Below are positions 34,436 to 45,857 of a stretch of 64,000 nt of DNA, in pieces; the stretch's first letter is position 1; each line of letters opens with the position of its first letter. Source of the stretch: Pseudomonadota bacterium (GTDB lineage Bacteria; Pseudomonadota; Gammaproteobacteria; Pseudomonadales; Pseudomonadaceae). Under the pieces are notes generated by a model. The model saw only the letters and a program-made list of their open reading frames with translations, did no database searches and was not told the origin of the DNA. The translations under genes were made by a program, and so were the position numbers. The DNA is taken from positions 1 to 64,000 of the forward strand of contig JAEYXX010000161.1 of the NCBI GenBank assembly GCA_023431055.1. Direction: 5' to 3'.

Positions 34436-35554
34436 ATGTCAGCCTCCTCCTCGTTTTTCTCTGCAATCTCTCCTGCCGAACTCGAAGCACGCCTGCGCCT
34501 GCATTTGCTGCCGGAGCTGGGGCCGCGGCGTTTTCGCAAGCTGCTGAGTGCCTTCGCCAGCGCGTCGGCTGCGCTCAGCGCACCGGCCAGCGCCTGGCGT
34601 GCGCTGGGGTTGCCCGCCGCCTGCGCCGAGCCACGGCGCAGTGTGGAAATCCGCGATCGGGCACGCGCTGCGCTGCAGTGGCTGGAGGCAGCCGATCAGC
34701 ATGTGCTGATGTGGGACGACCCGAGCTACCCTGCGCTGTTGGCCGAGTTGGCGGATGCTCCACCTCTGCTTTTCGTGGCCGGCGAACCAGACGTGCTGGA
34801 GGTGCCGCAACTGGCCATGGTCGGCAGCCGGCGTGCCTCGCAGCCGGGTCTGGATAACGCGCGAGCCTTTGCTCGCAGTCTGGCCGGCGGCGGCTTCGTC
34901 ATCACCAGCGGGCTGGCCCTGGGTATCGATGGCGCCGCGCATCAGGGGGCACTGGATGGGGGCGGCAAAACCGTCGCCGTGCTGGGTACCGGCTTGCAGT
35001 GCCTGTATCCGCGGCGACATGTGGGGCTGGCGGCACGGATCATCGAGCAGGGTGGCGCTCTGGTTTCCGAATTGCCGCTGGATTGTCCGCCGCAGGCGAG
35101 CAATTTCCCGCGGCGTAACAGGATCATCAGTGGTCTGTCGCTGGGCGTGCTGGTGGTTGAGGCCAGCCCTTCGAGTGGCTCGCTGATCACTGCGCGACTG
35201 GCCGCGGAGCAGGGGCGCGAGGTCTATGCCATCCCTGGTTCCATCCATCATCCCGGAGCGCGCGGCTGTCATCAGCTGATTCGTGACGGCGCCACATTGG
35301 TGGAAAGCATCGAGCATATCCTCGAAGCCCTGCGCGGTTGGCAGATGCCAGGCGGCCAGCAGGCTTCGGCTGCGCAGCCTGACGCCGAGCAGCATCCTCT
35401 GCTGACGCTGCTGCACGCCGCGCCACACAGCAGCGAGGCCTTGGCGCGCAGCAGCGGCTGGCCGCTGGCGCAGGTGCTGGCGGCACTGACCGAACTGGAG
35501 CTGGACGGTCTGGTCTGCTGCGAGGGTGGGCGCTGGCTGGCGCGTGGCCCATGA
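34436..35554 (+). CDS. dprA: DNA-processing protein DprA
   Basis: 372 residues from the ATG at 34436 with AGGGAAGA upstream. An N-terminal SAM-like region leads to the Rossmann DNA-binding core: MVGSRRASQPGLDNARAFAR, TSGLALGIDGAAHQGAL, FPRRNRIISGLS and EVYAIPGSIHHPGARGCHQL. The C-terminal ~60 residues are the winged-helix DML1 domain. It protects incoming single-stranded DNA and loads RecA in natural transformation. Confidence 0.96.
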   Translation: MSASSSFFSAISPAELEARLRLHLLPELGPRRFRKLLSAFASASAALSAPASAWRALGLPAACAEPRRSVEIRDRARAALQWLEAADQHVLMWDDPSYPALLAELADAPPLLFVAGEPDVLEVPQLAMVGSRRASQPGLDNARAFARSLAGGGFVITSGLALGIDGAAHQGALDGGGKTVAVLGTGLQCLYPRRHVGLAARIIEQGGALVSELPLDCPPQASNFPRRNRIISGLSLGVLVVEASPSSGSLITARLAAEQGREVYAIPGSIHHPGARGCHQLIRDGATLVESIEHILEALRGWQMPGGQQASAAQPDAEQHPLLTLLHAAPHSSEALARSSGWPLAQVLAALTELELDGLVCCEGGRWLARGP

Positions 35555-35620
35555 AGGGTAATGGCCGCAGTGGTCTGGCTTGGATAGACTGCCGCCCATT
35601 GCAACGGCGGGAGACGACCC

Positions 35621-36178
35621 ATGGCCAGCAACTGGCAGGTACAGCAAACGGCGCGGGTGGTGCGTGACGGCGGCGTGATCGCCTATCCCACCGAAGCGGT
35701 CTGGGGCCTGGGCTGCGACCCCTGGAACGAAGAGGCGGTGGATCGTCTGCTGGCCCTCAAGGAACGCCCGATGCACAAGGGCCTGATTCTGGTGGCCGAC
35801 GAGATCGAGCAGTTCGACTTCCTGCTCGATGACTTGCCGGAGATCTGGCAGGAGCGCCTGGCTGGCAGCTGGCCAGGCCCGAATACCTGGCTGGTGCCGC
35901 ACCAGGGGCGTTTGCCTGAGTGGGTCACCGGCGAGCACGACAGCGTGGCGTTACGTGTCAGTGCTCATCCACTGGTGCAAGCACTCTGCCGTCTGACCGG
36001 GCCACTGATCTCAACCTCGGCCAATCCAGCCGGCCGTCCTGCTGCGCGTTCGCGTCTGCGCGTCGAGCAGTACTTCCCAGGTGAATTGGACAAGGTGCTC
36101 GGTGGTGCGTTGGGCGGGCGCAGGAATCCCAGCCTGATTCGCGATTTGCGCACGGGCGATGTGATTCGCCCGTCCTGA
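35621..36178 (+). CDS. tsaC: L-threonylcarbamoyladenylate synthase TsaC
   Basis: 185 residues, the short form of the YrdC/Sua5 family. Blocks are [44 protein letters not shown] and [17 protein letters not shown]. It makes threonylcarbamoyl-AMP from threonine, bicarbonate and ATP for the t6A37 modification of ANN-decoding tRNAs. It follows dprA on the same strand after 66 bases. Confidence 0.95.
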   Translation: MASNWQVQQTARVVRDGGVIAYPTEAVWGLGCDPWNEEAVDRLLALKERPMHKGLILVADEIEQFDFLLDDLPEIWQERLAGSWPGPNTWLVPHQGRLPEWVTGEHDSVALRVSAHPLVQALCRLTGPLISTSANPAGRPAARSRLRVEQYFPGELDKVLGGALGGRRNPSLIRDLRTGDVIRPS

Positions 36179-36211
36179 CCTTGTGACGCGTCCGGCTCGG
36201 GCTACGGGTTC

Positions 36212-38243
<2,032 letters not shown>

Positions 38244-38252
38244 GCTTTTTTG

Positions 38253-38313
38253 CGTAGCCCGGATGCAATCCGGGGCAAATCAGCGACCGCTCCCGGATTT
38301 TATCCGGGCTACG
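38253..38313. repeat. REP element, GTAGCCCGGAT family, copy 2
   Basis: CGTAGCCCGGATGCAATCCGG, spacer, CCCGGATTTTATCCGGGCTACG. It fills most of the hemF-aroE gap, ten bases after the hemF stop. Confidence 0.92.
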
Positions 38314-38342
38314 AACTGGCGCCTAAACAAACAGGACTTCCC

Positions 38343-39164
38343 ATGGACCGCTACTGCGTCTTCGGCAACCCCATCGGCCACAGCAAATCACCGCTGATCC
38401 ATCGCCTGTTCGCCGAACAGACCGGCCAGGCATTGACCTACGACGCGCGCCTGGCGCCGCTGGATGATTTTGTCGGTGATGCCCGCGCCTTTTTCACCGA
38501 AGGCCTGGGTGGCAACGTCACCGTGCCGTTCAAGGAAGAGGCTTTTCGCCTTTGCGACGAGCTCACCGAGCGCGCCCGCCGCGCCGGTGCGGTCAATACC
38601 CTGAAGAAGCTGGCCGACAGCCGCCTGCTCGGCGACAACACCGATGGTGCCGGCCTGACCCGCGACCTGCAGGACAACGCCGGTTTCAGCCTGGCCGGCA
38701 AACGCATTCTCGTGCTCGGTGCCGGCGGTGCCGTACGCGGTGTGCTCGAACCCTTCCTGGCGCAGCGCCCTGCGGTGCTGGTGATCGCCAACCGCACCGT
38801 GGCCAAGGCCGAACAACTGGTGCGCGAGTTTGCCGACCTCGGCCCGCTGGTGGCCGCTGGTTTCGACTGGATCGATGCGCCGGTGGACCTGATCGTCAAC
38901 GGCACCTCGGCCAGCCTCGGTGGCGAGCTGCCCGCGATTGCGCCAAGCCTGATCCAGCCCGGCCACACGCTCTGCTACGACATGATGTATGGCAAGGAGC
39001 CCACCGCCTTCAACCGCTGGGCAGCTGATCAGGGCGCCGCGCGCTGCCTGGACGGCCTGGGCATGCTGGTCGAGCAAGCGGCCGAGGCGTTCGAGCTATG
39101 GCGCGGGGTGCGTCCGGACACCGCGCCGGTGCTGGCTGAGCTGCGCCGCCAACTGGCAGGCTAG
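38343..39164 (+). CDS. aroE: Shikimate dehydrogenase (NADP+)
   Basis: 273 residues from the ATG at 38343 ([20 protein letters not shown]); in-frame sequence upstream is the REP. Substrate-site SKSP, catalytic Lys in [23 protein letters not shown], and NADP-binding [17 protein letters not shown] with NRTVAKAE. It reduces 3-dehydroshikimate to shikimate on the chorismate route. The following small gene starts six bases later. Confidence 0.97.
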   Translation: MDRYCVFGNPIGHSKSPLIHRLFAEQTGQALTYDARLAPLDDFVGDARAFFTEGLGGNVTVPFKEEAFRLCDELTERARRAGAVNTLKKLADSRLLGDNTDGAGLTRDLQDNAGFSLAGKRILVLGAGGAVRGVLEPFLAQRPAVLVIANRTVAKAEQLVREFADLGPLVAAGFDWIDAPVDLIVNGTSASLGGELPAIAPSLIQPGHTLCYDMMYGKEPTAFNRWAADQGAARCLDGLGMLVEQAAEAFELWRGVRPDTAPVLAELRRQLAG

Positions 39165-39169
39165 CGCGC

Positions 39170-39520
39170 ATGGACGAGCAAGCGCTGCCGAGGATCAGGG
39201 GCTATCACGCCCATGTCTACTTCGACGCCAGCACCCTCGATCAGGCCCGCGCGTTGTGCGAAGAAGCCGCGCGGCGCTTCCCATTGAAGATGGGGCGGAT
39301 GCACGAGCGCCCGGTCGGTCCGCACCCGGACTGGAGTTGCCAGTTGGCCTTTCGTGCCGATCTGTTCGGTGAGCTGGTGCCCTGGCTGATGCGACACCGC
39401 AATGGCCTCAACGTGCTGGTGCACCCGGTCACCGACAACGAGCTGCGCGACCACCGCGACTGGCCGCTATGGCTCGGTCAGGTGCGCCCGCTGGATCTGA
39501 GCACGCTCGCAGACGAATGA
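39170..39520 (+). CDS. DOPA 4,5-dioxygenase-family protein
   Basis: 116 residues. Conserved histidine blocks typical of this small family are visible: IRGYHAHVYFDA, GRMHERPVGPHPDWSC and NVLVHPVTDNELRDH. Family members cleave catechol-type compounds with non-heme iron, but bacterial copies are mostly of unknown substrate. Closely follows aroE (six bases), probably one transcript. Confidence 0.85.
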   Translation: MDEQALPRIRGYHAHVYFDASTLDQARALCEEAARRFPLKMGRMHERPVGPHPDWSCQLAFRADLFGELVPWLMRHRNGLNVLVHPVTDNELRDHRDWPLWLGQVRPLDLSTLADE

Positions 39521-39542
39521 TGGCCGGAGCGAGCTGCCTCGC

Positions 39543-41114
39543 TCAGTCTTCGAACAACACCGGGCAGTGCTCGGCGCCCTCGAGCTTGAGGATTTCCTCC
39601 ACCACCTGTGGCCTGGCCTGACGCAGCACCAGGCTGCGCTTCAGCGCCTGCAGGCGGCGTGCTTCCTGATGCAGCATCTCCACCCCGGCGTAGTCGATGA
39701 AGTTGATGTGCCGCGCGTCGATTATCAGGCGTTGGCCGCGGCTGCGCTGCAGCAGTTGCTGGATGTACTGGCAGGCGCCGAAGAAGATCGAGCCGTCGAT
39801 GCGCAGAATTTCGTCGTCGCCGTCGTGCCACAGGCGTACGCGCGGCTGCGAGGTGCGCTTGAGGTAGAAGAACAGCGAGGCCAGCACGCCGGCGTAGATC
39901 GCCGTCTGCAGCTCCAGCACCAGGGTGGCGGCGAAGGTCAGCAGCATCACCACGAATTCGGAACGGCTGACTCGGCGCAGCGCCCGAATCGCCGGCAGAT
40001 CCACCAGGCCCCAGCAGATCAGCAGGATGCCGGCGGCCATCACCGGCAGCGGGATATGCGTCAGCAGCGCTGCGCCGAACACCGCGAACAGCGCCACCAG
40101 CAGCGCCGAGAACACCCCGGCCAGCGGCGTGCGCGCACCGGCCTGCAGGTTCAGCGCCGAGCGGGTGAAGGAGCCGGCCGACAGCGAGGCGGAGAACCAC
40201 GGCCCGATCATGTTCGACAGGCCCTGGGCGCGCACTTCCTGGTTGGCATCGAGGAACTGGTGCGATTTGACCGCCAGCGCACGGGCGATGGACAGGCTGG
40301 TGACCAGCCCAAGCATGCCGCAGGCTACTGCCGCCGGTAGCAGGCGCAGCACGTCATTGAGCTCGAAGCTGAGCATGGTCAAAGGCGGCAGGCCACCTTC
40401 GAACGGCGCCACCAGGGCGATGTCAGCGGTGAAACGTACCGGCAGCAACCAGGTCAGCAGGCTGCCGCAGACCAGGCCGATCAGCAGCGCCGGCAACTTT
40501 GGCCAGAGCTGCCGCACCATCAGGCTGAGCAGCAGGGTAAAGGCGGCCAGGGCCGCGCTGGGCCAGTGCGCCTCGGGCAGGTGCTGACCGATCTGCAGCA
40601 GGCTGGTCAGCGCCGTGGGCTGGTTGGCGACTTCGACGCCGAGCAGATTGGGCATCTGGCCGATGGCTATCACCAGCGCCGCGCCGAGGGTGAAGCCGAG
40701 CACCACCGACTGCGAAACGAAGTTCACCAGGGCGCCGAAGCGCAGCAGGCCGAGCAGCCACTGGAACAGCCCGGCGAGAAAGGTCAGCAGCAGGATCAGG
40801 GCGATGAATTCGTCGCTGCCCATGCGCGCCATGGGCGTGACGCTGGTGAACAAAACGATGGAGATGGCCGCTGTCGGCCCGCAGATCAGGTGCCAGGAGG
40901 AGCCCCACAGGCAGGCGATGATCACCGGCACGATGGCCGCGTACAGGCCGTACTCCGCGGGCAGGCCGGCGATCAGCGCGTAGGCCAGCGACTGCGGCAG
41001 GGCCAGGATGGCACCGGTCAGGCCCACCAGCAGGTCGTTGCCGAGGGTCTTGCGACTGGTGCCGGGCAACCAGCGGAGAAACGGCAGCAGGGTCTGTCGG
41101 TCAGGTAGGCGCAT
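39543..41114 (-). CDS. SulP family anion transporter with STAS domain
   Basis: 523 residues. About 12-14 membrane segments with the SulP start (GLTGAILALPQSLAYALIAG and GLYAAIVPVI), then a C-terminal STAS domain with LIIDARHINFIDYAGVEML. The family moves sulfate or other oxyanions, usually with H+ or Na+. It is directly downstream of the choX-like and betC genes on the same strand, 58 bases from choX, so uptake of choline-O-sulfate or export/import of the released sulfate is likely. An equivalent gene flanks betC in P. aeruginosa. Confidence 0.9.
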   Translation of the reverse strand: MRLPDRQTLLPFLRWLPGTSRKTLGNDLLVGLTGAILALPQSLAYALIAGLPAEYGLYAAIVPVIIACLWGSSWHLICGPTAAISIVLFTSVTPMARMGSDEFIALILLLTFLAGLFQWLLGLLRFGALVNFVSQSVVLGFTLGAALVIAIGQMPNLLGVEVANQPTALTSLLQIGQHLPEAHWPSAALAAFTLLLSLMVRQLWPKLPALLIGLVCGSLLTWLLPVRFTADIALVAPFEGGLPPLTMLSFELNDVLRLLPAAVACGMLGLVTSLSIARALAVKSHQFLDANQEVRAQGLSNMIGPWFSASLSAGSFTRSALNLQAGARTPLAGVFSALLVALFAVFGAALLTHIPLPVMAAGILLICWGLVDLPAIRALRRVSRSEFVVMLLTFAATLVLELQTAIYAGVLASLFFYLKRTSQPRVRLWHDGDDEILRIDGSIFFGACQYIQQLLQRSRGQRLIIDARHINFIDYAGVEMLHQEARRLQALKRSLVLRQARPQVVEEILKLEGAEHCPVLFED

Positions 41115-41172
41115 GGTTCGGGTCGAGGGTGGGCCGCAGGCGACTCCACCCTACTCACTTGCGGCGGTTAAT

Positions 41173-42093
41173 TCAAAGCCGCGCCTTCACCGCCGCCAGG
41201 CCGTCGCCACCGTCGCGGGTGGTGACGCCCTGCAACCAGCCATCGAGCACCTGCGGGTTGGCCTTGAGCCAGGCCTTGATCGCCGCGTCGTTGCTGGCCT
41301 GCTTGCTCAGTACCTGATCCATGATGCTGTTCTCCATGTCCTGGGTGAACTTGAGGTTGGCAAGCAGCTTGCCGACGTTCGGGCACTGCGCGGCATAGCC
41401 CTTGCGCGCCAGGGTGTTGACCTGGCCGCTGTCGCCGAAATATTTCTCGCCGCCCTTGAGGTACTTCATGTCGTACTGCACGTTCATCGGATGCGGCGTC
41501 CAGCCGAGGAAGACCACGAACTGATCGCGCTTCACCGCGCGGCCCACCTGCACCAGCATGGCCTGTTCGCTGGATTCCACCAGTTTCCAGTCACCCAGGC
41601 CGAACTCGTCGGCGGCGATCATCTGCCTGATCGACTCGTTGGCCGGCGAGCCGGAAGCGATGCCGTAGAGCTTCTTGCCGAACTTGTCGGCATGCTTGTC
41701 GAGATCGGCGAAGGTCTTCACCCCGGCCTCATAGGCATAGGTCGGTACGGCCAGGGTGTATTCGGTGCCTTCGAGGTTCTGCGCCAGCTTGTCCACTTCG
41801 CCGCTGGCGACGAACTTGTCGTAGTTGCTCTGCTGCGCCGGCATCCAGTTGCCGAGGAAGACATCGACCTGGCCCTTCTGCAGGCCGGCGAAGATGATCG
41901 GCACGGCCAGGGTCTGGCTTTCCGCCTTGTAGCCCAGGCCGTCGAGCAGGAAGCTGGCGATGCCGTTGGTCACGGCGATGTCGCTCCAGCCGGGATCACC
42001 CAGTTTGACCGTGCTGCAGGCTGCATCCTCGGCCCAGACATTGCCGGCGCTGGCGAGCGCGGTGGCGAGTAACAGCACACTGAATCGGTTCAT
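41173..42093 (-). CDS. Choline/betaine-type ABC transporter substrate-binding protein (ChoX-like)
   Basis: 306 residues from the ATG at 42093 with AGGAGA seven bases upstream; signal peptide MNRFSVLLLATALASAGNVW, cleavage near AEA. OpuAC fold. The ligand-site motifs of choline binders are present: DPGWSDIAVTNGIASFLLDG, FLGNWMPAQQSNYD and FLGWTPHPMNVQYD with aromatic residues for the quaternary ammonium group. No permease or ATPase gene lies nearby, so it must share an ABC transporter encoded elsewhere. Placed between betC and the SulP gene, it probably binds choline or choline sulfate. Confidence 0.88.
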   Translation of the reverse strand: MNRFSVLLLATALASAGNVWAEDAACSTVKLGDPGWSDIAVTNGIASFLLDGLGYKAESQTLAVPIIFAGLQKGQVDVFLGNWMPAQQSNYDKFVASGEVDKLAQNLEGTEYTLAVPTYAYEAGVKTFADLDKHADKFGKKLYGIASGSPANESIRQMIAADEFGLGDWKLVESSEQAMLVQVGRAVKRDQFVVFLGWTPHPMNVQYDMKYLKGGEKYFGDSGQVNTLARKGYAAQCPNVGKLLANLKFTQDMENSIMDQVLSKQASNDAAIKAWLKANPQVLDGWLQGVTTRDGGDGLAAVKARL

Positions 42094-42167
42094 GGCGTCT
42101 CTCCTTTTTTCTTCTGTTTTGGGTAGCGGCAGCTTCAAGGCTCAGGCTCGTGGCGCGGAGCAAAGGT

Positions 42168-43679
42168 TCAACCGACTGCCGGAAACCGCGCACGGCGTTC
42201 CAGGTCGTCGAGGTCGATGTGGTTGCGCATGTATTGCTGACTGGCGTCGACCCAGGGCTGGTGATCCCAGCTGGTCAGCTTGCCATGGCTCAGCGCCTCG
42301 GCCACCAATCGGCGGCGGCGCTGGCTGGCCAGGGTGGCGGCGTGGATCGCCGGGATGTCCCAGCGTCCGCGGGCCTCGGCGAGGAAGCCGGCGAGGATGC
42401 CCTTCTGCTCGTTGCAGTCGGCCAGGTTATGAAGCTCCTGCGGGTCGCTGTCGAGGTTGAACAGCAGCAGCGGGTCCTGCTCGGAATAGACGAATTTCCA
42501 TGGCCCACGACGAATCATCATCAGCGGGCTGAGCGTGCCTTCGGCCATGTATTCGCCGAGCACTTCGTCATGCCCGCCCTCACCCTTGAGGTGCGGCAGC
42601 AGTGAGAGGCCTTCCAGCTCCAGACCTTGCTCGACCTGGCCACCGGCGAGTTCCACCAGGGTCGGCAGCAGATCGAGGGTGGAGACCGACTGGCTGACCC
42701 GATGCGCGGCGAAGCGCTTGGGCGCATGCACCAGCAGCGGCACGCGGGCGGCCATCTCGAACCAGTGCATCTTGTACCAGAGGCCACGCTCGCCAAGCAT
42801 GTCGCCATGGTCGCCGGAGAAGACGATCAGAGTGTCCTCGGCTAAACCGCATTCCTCCAGGGTTTTGAGCAGCTTGCCGATATTGTCGTCGATATAGCTG
42901 CAGGCGCCGAAGTAGGCGCGGCGGGCGTCGCGGATCTTGTCCTCGGGCAGCGGCTTGTCCCACAGATCGATGACCTTGAGCAGGCGCTGCGAGTGCGGAT
43001 CCTGCTCAGCCTGCTCGATGTGCTGGCGCGGCAGGGGAATATCCACACCTTCGTAGCGATCCCAGTATTCGCGGGGGATGGTGTAGGGGTCGTGCGGGTG
43101 GGTCATCGATACGGTCAGGCAGAAGGGCTGCTCGGGCGTCAGACGCACGTGGTCGTAGAGATACTGGCGCGCCTTGAACACCACCTCCTCGTCGAAATCC
43201 AGCTGGTTGCTGCGCACGCAGGGGCCGGCCTGCAGCACCGAGGACATGTTGTGGTACCAGCTGGCGCGCACGTCCAGCTCGTCCCAGTTCACCGCCCAGC
43301 CGTAGTCGGCGGGATAGATGTCGCTGGTCAGGCGCTCCTCGTAACCGTGCAGCTGATCCGGGCCGCAGAAATGCATCTTGCCCGATAGCGCGGTACGGTA
43401 GCCGAGGCGGCGCAGGTAGTGGGCGTAGGTGGGCACGTCGGCGGGAAAGTCCGCGGCGTTGTCATAGGCGCCGATCTTCGACGGCAATCGGCCGCTGACC
43501 AGGGTGAAGCGCGACGGCGCGCACAGCGGGCTGTTGCAGTAGGCCGAGTCGAACACCACGGCCTGTTCGGCGAGCTTCATCAGGTTGGGCATCTGCACCG
43601 GCGAGGCGGTATCGTGCAGCGGCAGGATCGGCGCGGCCATCTGGTCGGCCATGATGAAGAGGATGTTCGGGCGCTTCAT
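42168..43679 (-). CDS. betC: Choline-sulfatase
   Basis: 503 residues from the ATG at 43679 (MKRPNILFIMADQMAAPILP). Type I sulfatase: the formylglycine precursor C53 lies in NSPLCAPSRFTLVSGR (C-x-P-S-R), an N-terminal metal-binding Asp in MADQ, and IVFSGDHGDMLGERGLW further on. It hydrolyses choline-O-sulfate to choline and sulfate in the cytosol. The C-terminal ~60 residues (HQPWVDASQQYMRNHIDLDD) are typical of BetC. Divergent from its LysR regulator. Confidence 0.95.
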   Translation of the reverse strand: MKRPNILFIMADQMAAPILPLHDTASPVQMPNLMKLAEQAVVFDSAYCNSPLCAPSRFTLVSGRLPSKIGAYDNAADFPADVPTYAHYLRRLGYRTALSGKMHFCGPDQLHGYEERLTSDIYPADYGWAVNWDELDVRASWYHNMSSVLQAGPCVRSNQLDFDEEVVFKARQYLYDHVRLTPEQPFCLTVSMTHPHDPYTIPREYWDRYEGVDIPLPRQHIEQAEQDPHSQRLLKVIDLWDKPLPEDKIRDARRAYFGACSYIDDNIGKLLKTLEECGLAEDTLIVFSGDHGDMLGERGLWYKMHWFEMAARVPLLVHAPKRFAAHRVSQSVSTLDLLPTLVELAGGQVEQGLELEGLSLLPHLKGEGGHDEVLGEYMAEGTLSPLMMIRRGPWKFVYSEQDPLLLFNLDSDPQELHNLADCNEQKGILAGFLAEARGRWDIPAIHAATLASQRRRRLVAEALSHGKLTSWDHQPWVDASQQYMRNHIDLDDLERRARFPAVG

Positions 43680-43792
43680 GGTGGCGGCTATTCCATACTG
43701 TGGGTTTATGCGACAGTGCTGACACCATGATTCCGGTAGAACGGCAGCAGGGTAAACCCGGCTGCGGCACATGCCTCGGATAAGCAGAGCTT

Positions 43793-44713
43793 ATGTTCAA
43801 AGCCATCGATGGGCTGTCGCTCGACGCGCTGCGGGTGTTCGAGTCGGCGGCGCGCCAGCTCAGTTTCACCGCAGCGGCCAGCGAGCTGGGCAGCAGCCAG
43901 CCGGCCATCAGCCAGCAGATCAAGCGCCTCGAGCAGCAACTGGCGACGCGCCTGTTCGACCGCGTCTATCGCGGCATCGTCCTGACCGAGGCCGGCGAGC
44001 TGCTGCTGGCGCATGTGCAGGAAGGGCTGGCCAGTCTGGATGCCGGGCTCGTCGCCGTTACCGCGCGTCAGCAGCACGAAGTGCTGCAGGTGGCCACCGA
44101 CTTCGCTTTCGCCGCCTACTGGCTGATGCCGCGTCTGCAGCGCTTCAATCGCCTGTACCCGGAAGTGGACGTCAGCCTGATCACCAGCGAGCGCGATACG
44201 GCCACGGTGCCCAGCGATATCGACGTGGCGATCCGTTTTGGCGACGGTCGTTTCAAGCACGGCGAAGCGCATCTGCTATTTCGCGAGGAGGTGTTTCCGG
44301 TGTGCAGTCCGCGTCTGCTCGGCGAGCGTCAGCCGCCGCTGCCCAGCGATGTGCTGACCGAGCTGCCACTGCTGCATCTGCGCCCTGAACACCGTTCGCG
44401 CTGGTTCGACTGGGAGGGCCTGTTCCGCGCCCTCGGCATCGCCAGCCTGCCAACGCCCGGCGCGCTGCGCTTCGACAACTACACCCTGCTGATCCAGGCC
44501 GCCATTGCCGGGCAAGGCGTGGCCATCGGCTGGCGCCATCTGGTGGATGAACTGCTCGCGCAGGGATTGCTCTGTCGTCTGGGCGAGGCCGAAGCGCACT
44601 CGGCGCTCGGCTATTACCTGGTGCTGCCCGAGCGCAAACGCCGCCAGCGCCTGACCGCGCGTTTCGTCGGCTGGCTGCAGGCTGAGCTGGATTCGCCAGC
44701 GGCGACCGTTTAA
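43793..44713 (+). CDS. LysR-type regulator of choline sulfate use
   Basis: 306 residues. N-terminal winged helix (LSLDALRVFESAARQLSFTA, then SSQPAISQQIKRLEQQL), followed by a periplasmic-binding-protein-like effector domain. Divergent from betC across 113 bases, the same arrangement as in other pseudomonads where the family is named choline-sulfate-utilisation regulator. The effector is presumably choline sulfate or choline; not shown by sequence. Confidence 0.88.
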   Translation: MFKAIDGLSLDALRVFESAARQLSFTAAASELGSSQPAISQQIKRLEQQLATRLFDRVYRGIVLTEAGELLLAHVQEGLASLDAGLVAVTARQQHEVLQVATDFAFAAYWLMPRLQRFNRLYPEVDVSLITSERDTATVPSDIDVAIRFGDGRFKHGEAHLLFREEVFPVCSPRLLGERQPPLPSDVLTELPLLHLRPEHRSRWFDWEGLFRALGIASLPTPGALRFDNYTLLIQAAIAGQGVAIGWRHLVDELLAQGLLCRLGEAEAHSALGYYLVLPERKRRQRLTARFVGWLQAELDSPAATV

Positions 44714-44825
44714 CCGGGCCATACTGCAATAGCCAGGTGTGATCCTTATACTGATCGCCGCCGCTCTAGCCGGTCGTTTCCCACGTCTGCCAGCGGCCCC
44801 CACACTCCAACCGGTGAAGTGAACC

Positions 44826-45728
44826 GTGAAACTCCGTCATTCGATTTTGGGCCTGCTGCTGTGCGGTAGCCTTGTTGTTTCGAACCTCCAGGCCGCGCCG
44901 GCCCAGCCCAAGCAGGAGCTGGCTGCCGGTAGTGCATTGCTGATCGATCTGAAAACCGGCCAGGAACTGTATTCCAGCAATCCGGACCTGCGCCTGCCGG
45001 TTGCCTCGGTCACCAAGCTGATGACCGCCATGGTGGTGCTCGACGCCAAGCTGCCGCTGGACGAGGTATTGCCGATCACCATCCGCGATACCCAGGAAAT
45101 GCAGGGCGTGTTCTCCCGCGTGCGTATCGGCAGCGAGATCAGCCGGCGCGACATGCTGCACCTGGCGCTGATGTCCTCGGAGAACCGTGCCGCCGCCAGC
45201 CTCGCGCACCATTATCCGGGCGGCCACGCGGCCTTCGTCGCTGCGATGAACGCCAAGGCCAGGGCGCTGGGGATGCACAACAGCCACTTCGTCGAGCCCA
45301 CCGGCCTGTCCGAGCAGAACGTCGCCACTGCACGTGACCTGGCGCTGATGGTCAAGGCGGCCAACCAGTACCCGCTGATCCACCAGTTCAGCACCGATTC
45401 CGAAGCCACCGTGGCCTTCCGCAAGCCCAACTACACATTGGGCTTTCGCAATACCAATGCACTGGTGCGCAAGGCGGACTGGAACATCAACCTGAGCAAG
45501 ACCGGCTTCACCAATGCCGCTGGTCGTTGCCTGGTGATGGCCACCACCATCGCCAACCGTCCGGTGGCTTTCGTGGTGCTCGGCGCCTTCGGCAAGTACA
45601 CCCATATGGCCGATGCCAACCGCCTCAAACGCTGGATGGAGACTGGCAAAGTCACCCCGGTGCCGGCCGCCGCCCTCAGCTACAAGCAGCAGAAACTGGC
45701 CGAATGGAGCCTGCACGCCGCGCAATGA
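44826..45728 (+). CDS. pbpG: D-alanyl-D-alanine endopeptidase (PBP7)
   Basis: 300 residues from a GTG; signal peptide [20 protein letters not shown] ending near QAA. Serine-peptidase motifs in order: SVTK (Ser about 61), SSEN (about 117-120) and KTG in NLSKTGFTN (about 225). Periplasmic low-molecular-weight penicillin-binding protein that cuts D-Ala-mDAP cross-links. Single gene with its own terminator. Confidence 0.93.
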   Translation: MKLRHSILGLLLCGSLVVSNLQAAPAQPKQELAAGSALLIDLKTGQELYSSNPDLRLPVASVTKLMTAMVVLDAKLPLDEVLPITIRDTQEMQGVFSRVRIGSEISRRDMLHLALMSSENRAAASLAHHYPGGHAAFVAAMNAKARALGMHNSHFVEPTGLSEQNVATARDLALMVKAANQYPLIHQFSTDSEATVAFRKPNYTLGFRNTNALVRKADWNINLSKTGFTNAAGRCLVMATTIANRPVAFVVLGAFGKYTHMADANRLKRWMETGKVTPVPAAALSYKQQKLAEWSLHAAQ

Positions 45729-45744
45729 CCTGACGCTGATGCAG

Positions 45745-45774
45745 AAAAGGGCGACACGATGAGTCGCCCTTTTT
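45745..45774 (+). terminator. Intrinsic terminator after pbpG
   Basis: AAAAGGGCGAC, loop ACGATGA, GTCGCCCTTTTT: 11-bp stem with five T. Confidence 0.92.
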
Positions 45775-45785
45775 CGTTGTGCTGT

Positions 45786-45847
45786 CGTATTGCCCGGATG
45801 CAATCCGGGGAAACAGTCACAAGGCCCCGGATTGCATCCGGGCTACG
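45786..45847. repeat. REP element, GTAGCCCGGAT family, copy 3
   Basis: CGTATTGCCCGGATGCAATCC and GGATTGCATCCGGGCTACG as arms. It lies between convergent pbpG and the LysR gene. Confidence 0.9.
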
Positions 45848-45857
45848 GTCGTTGGTC

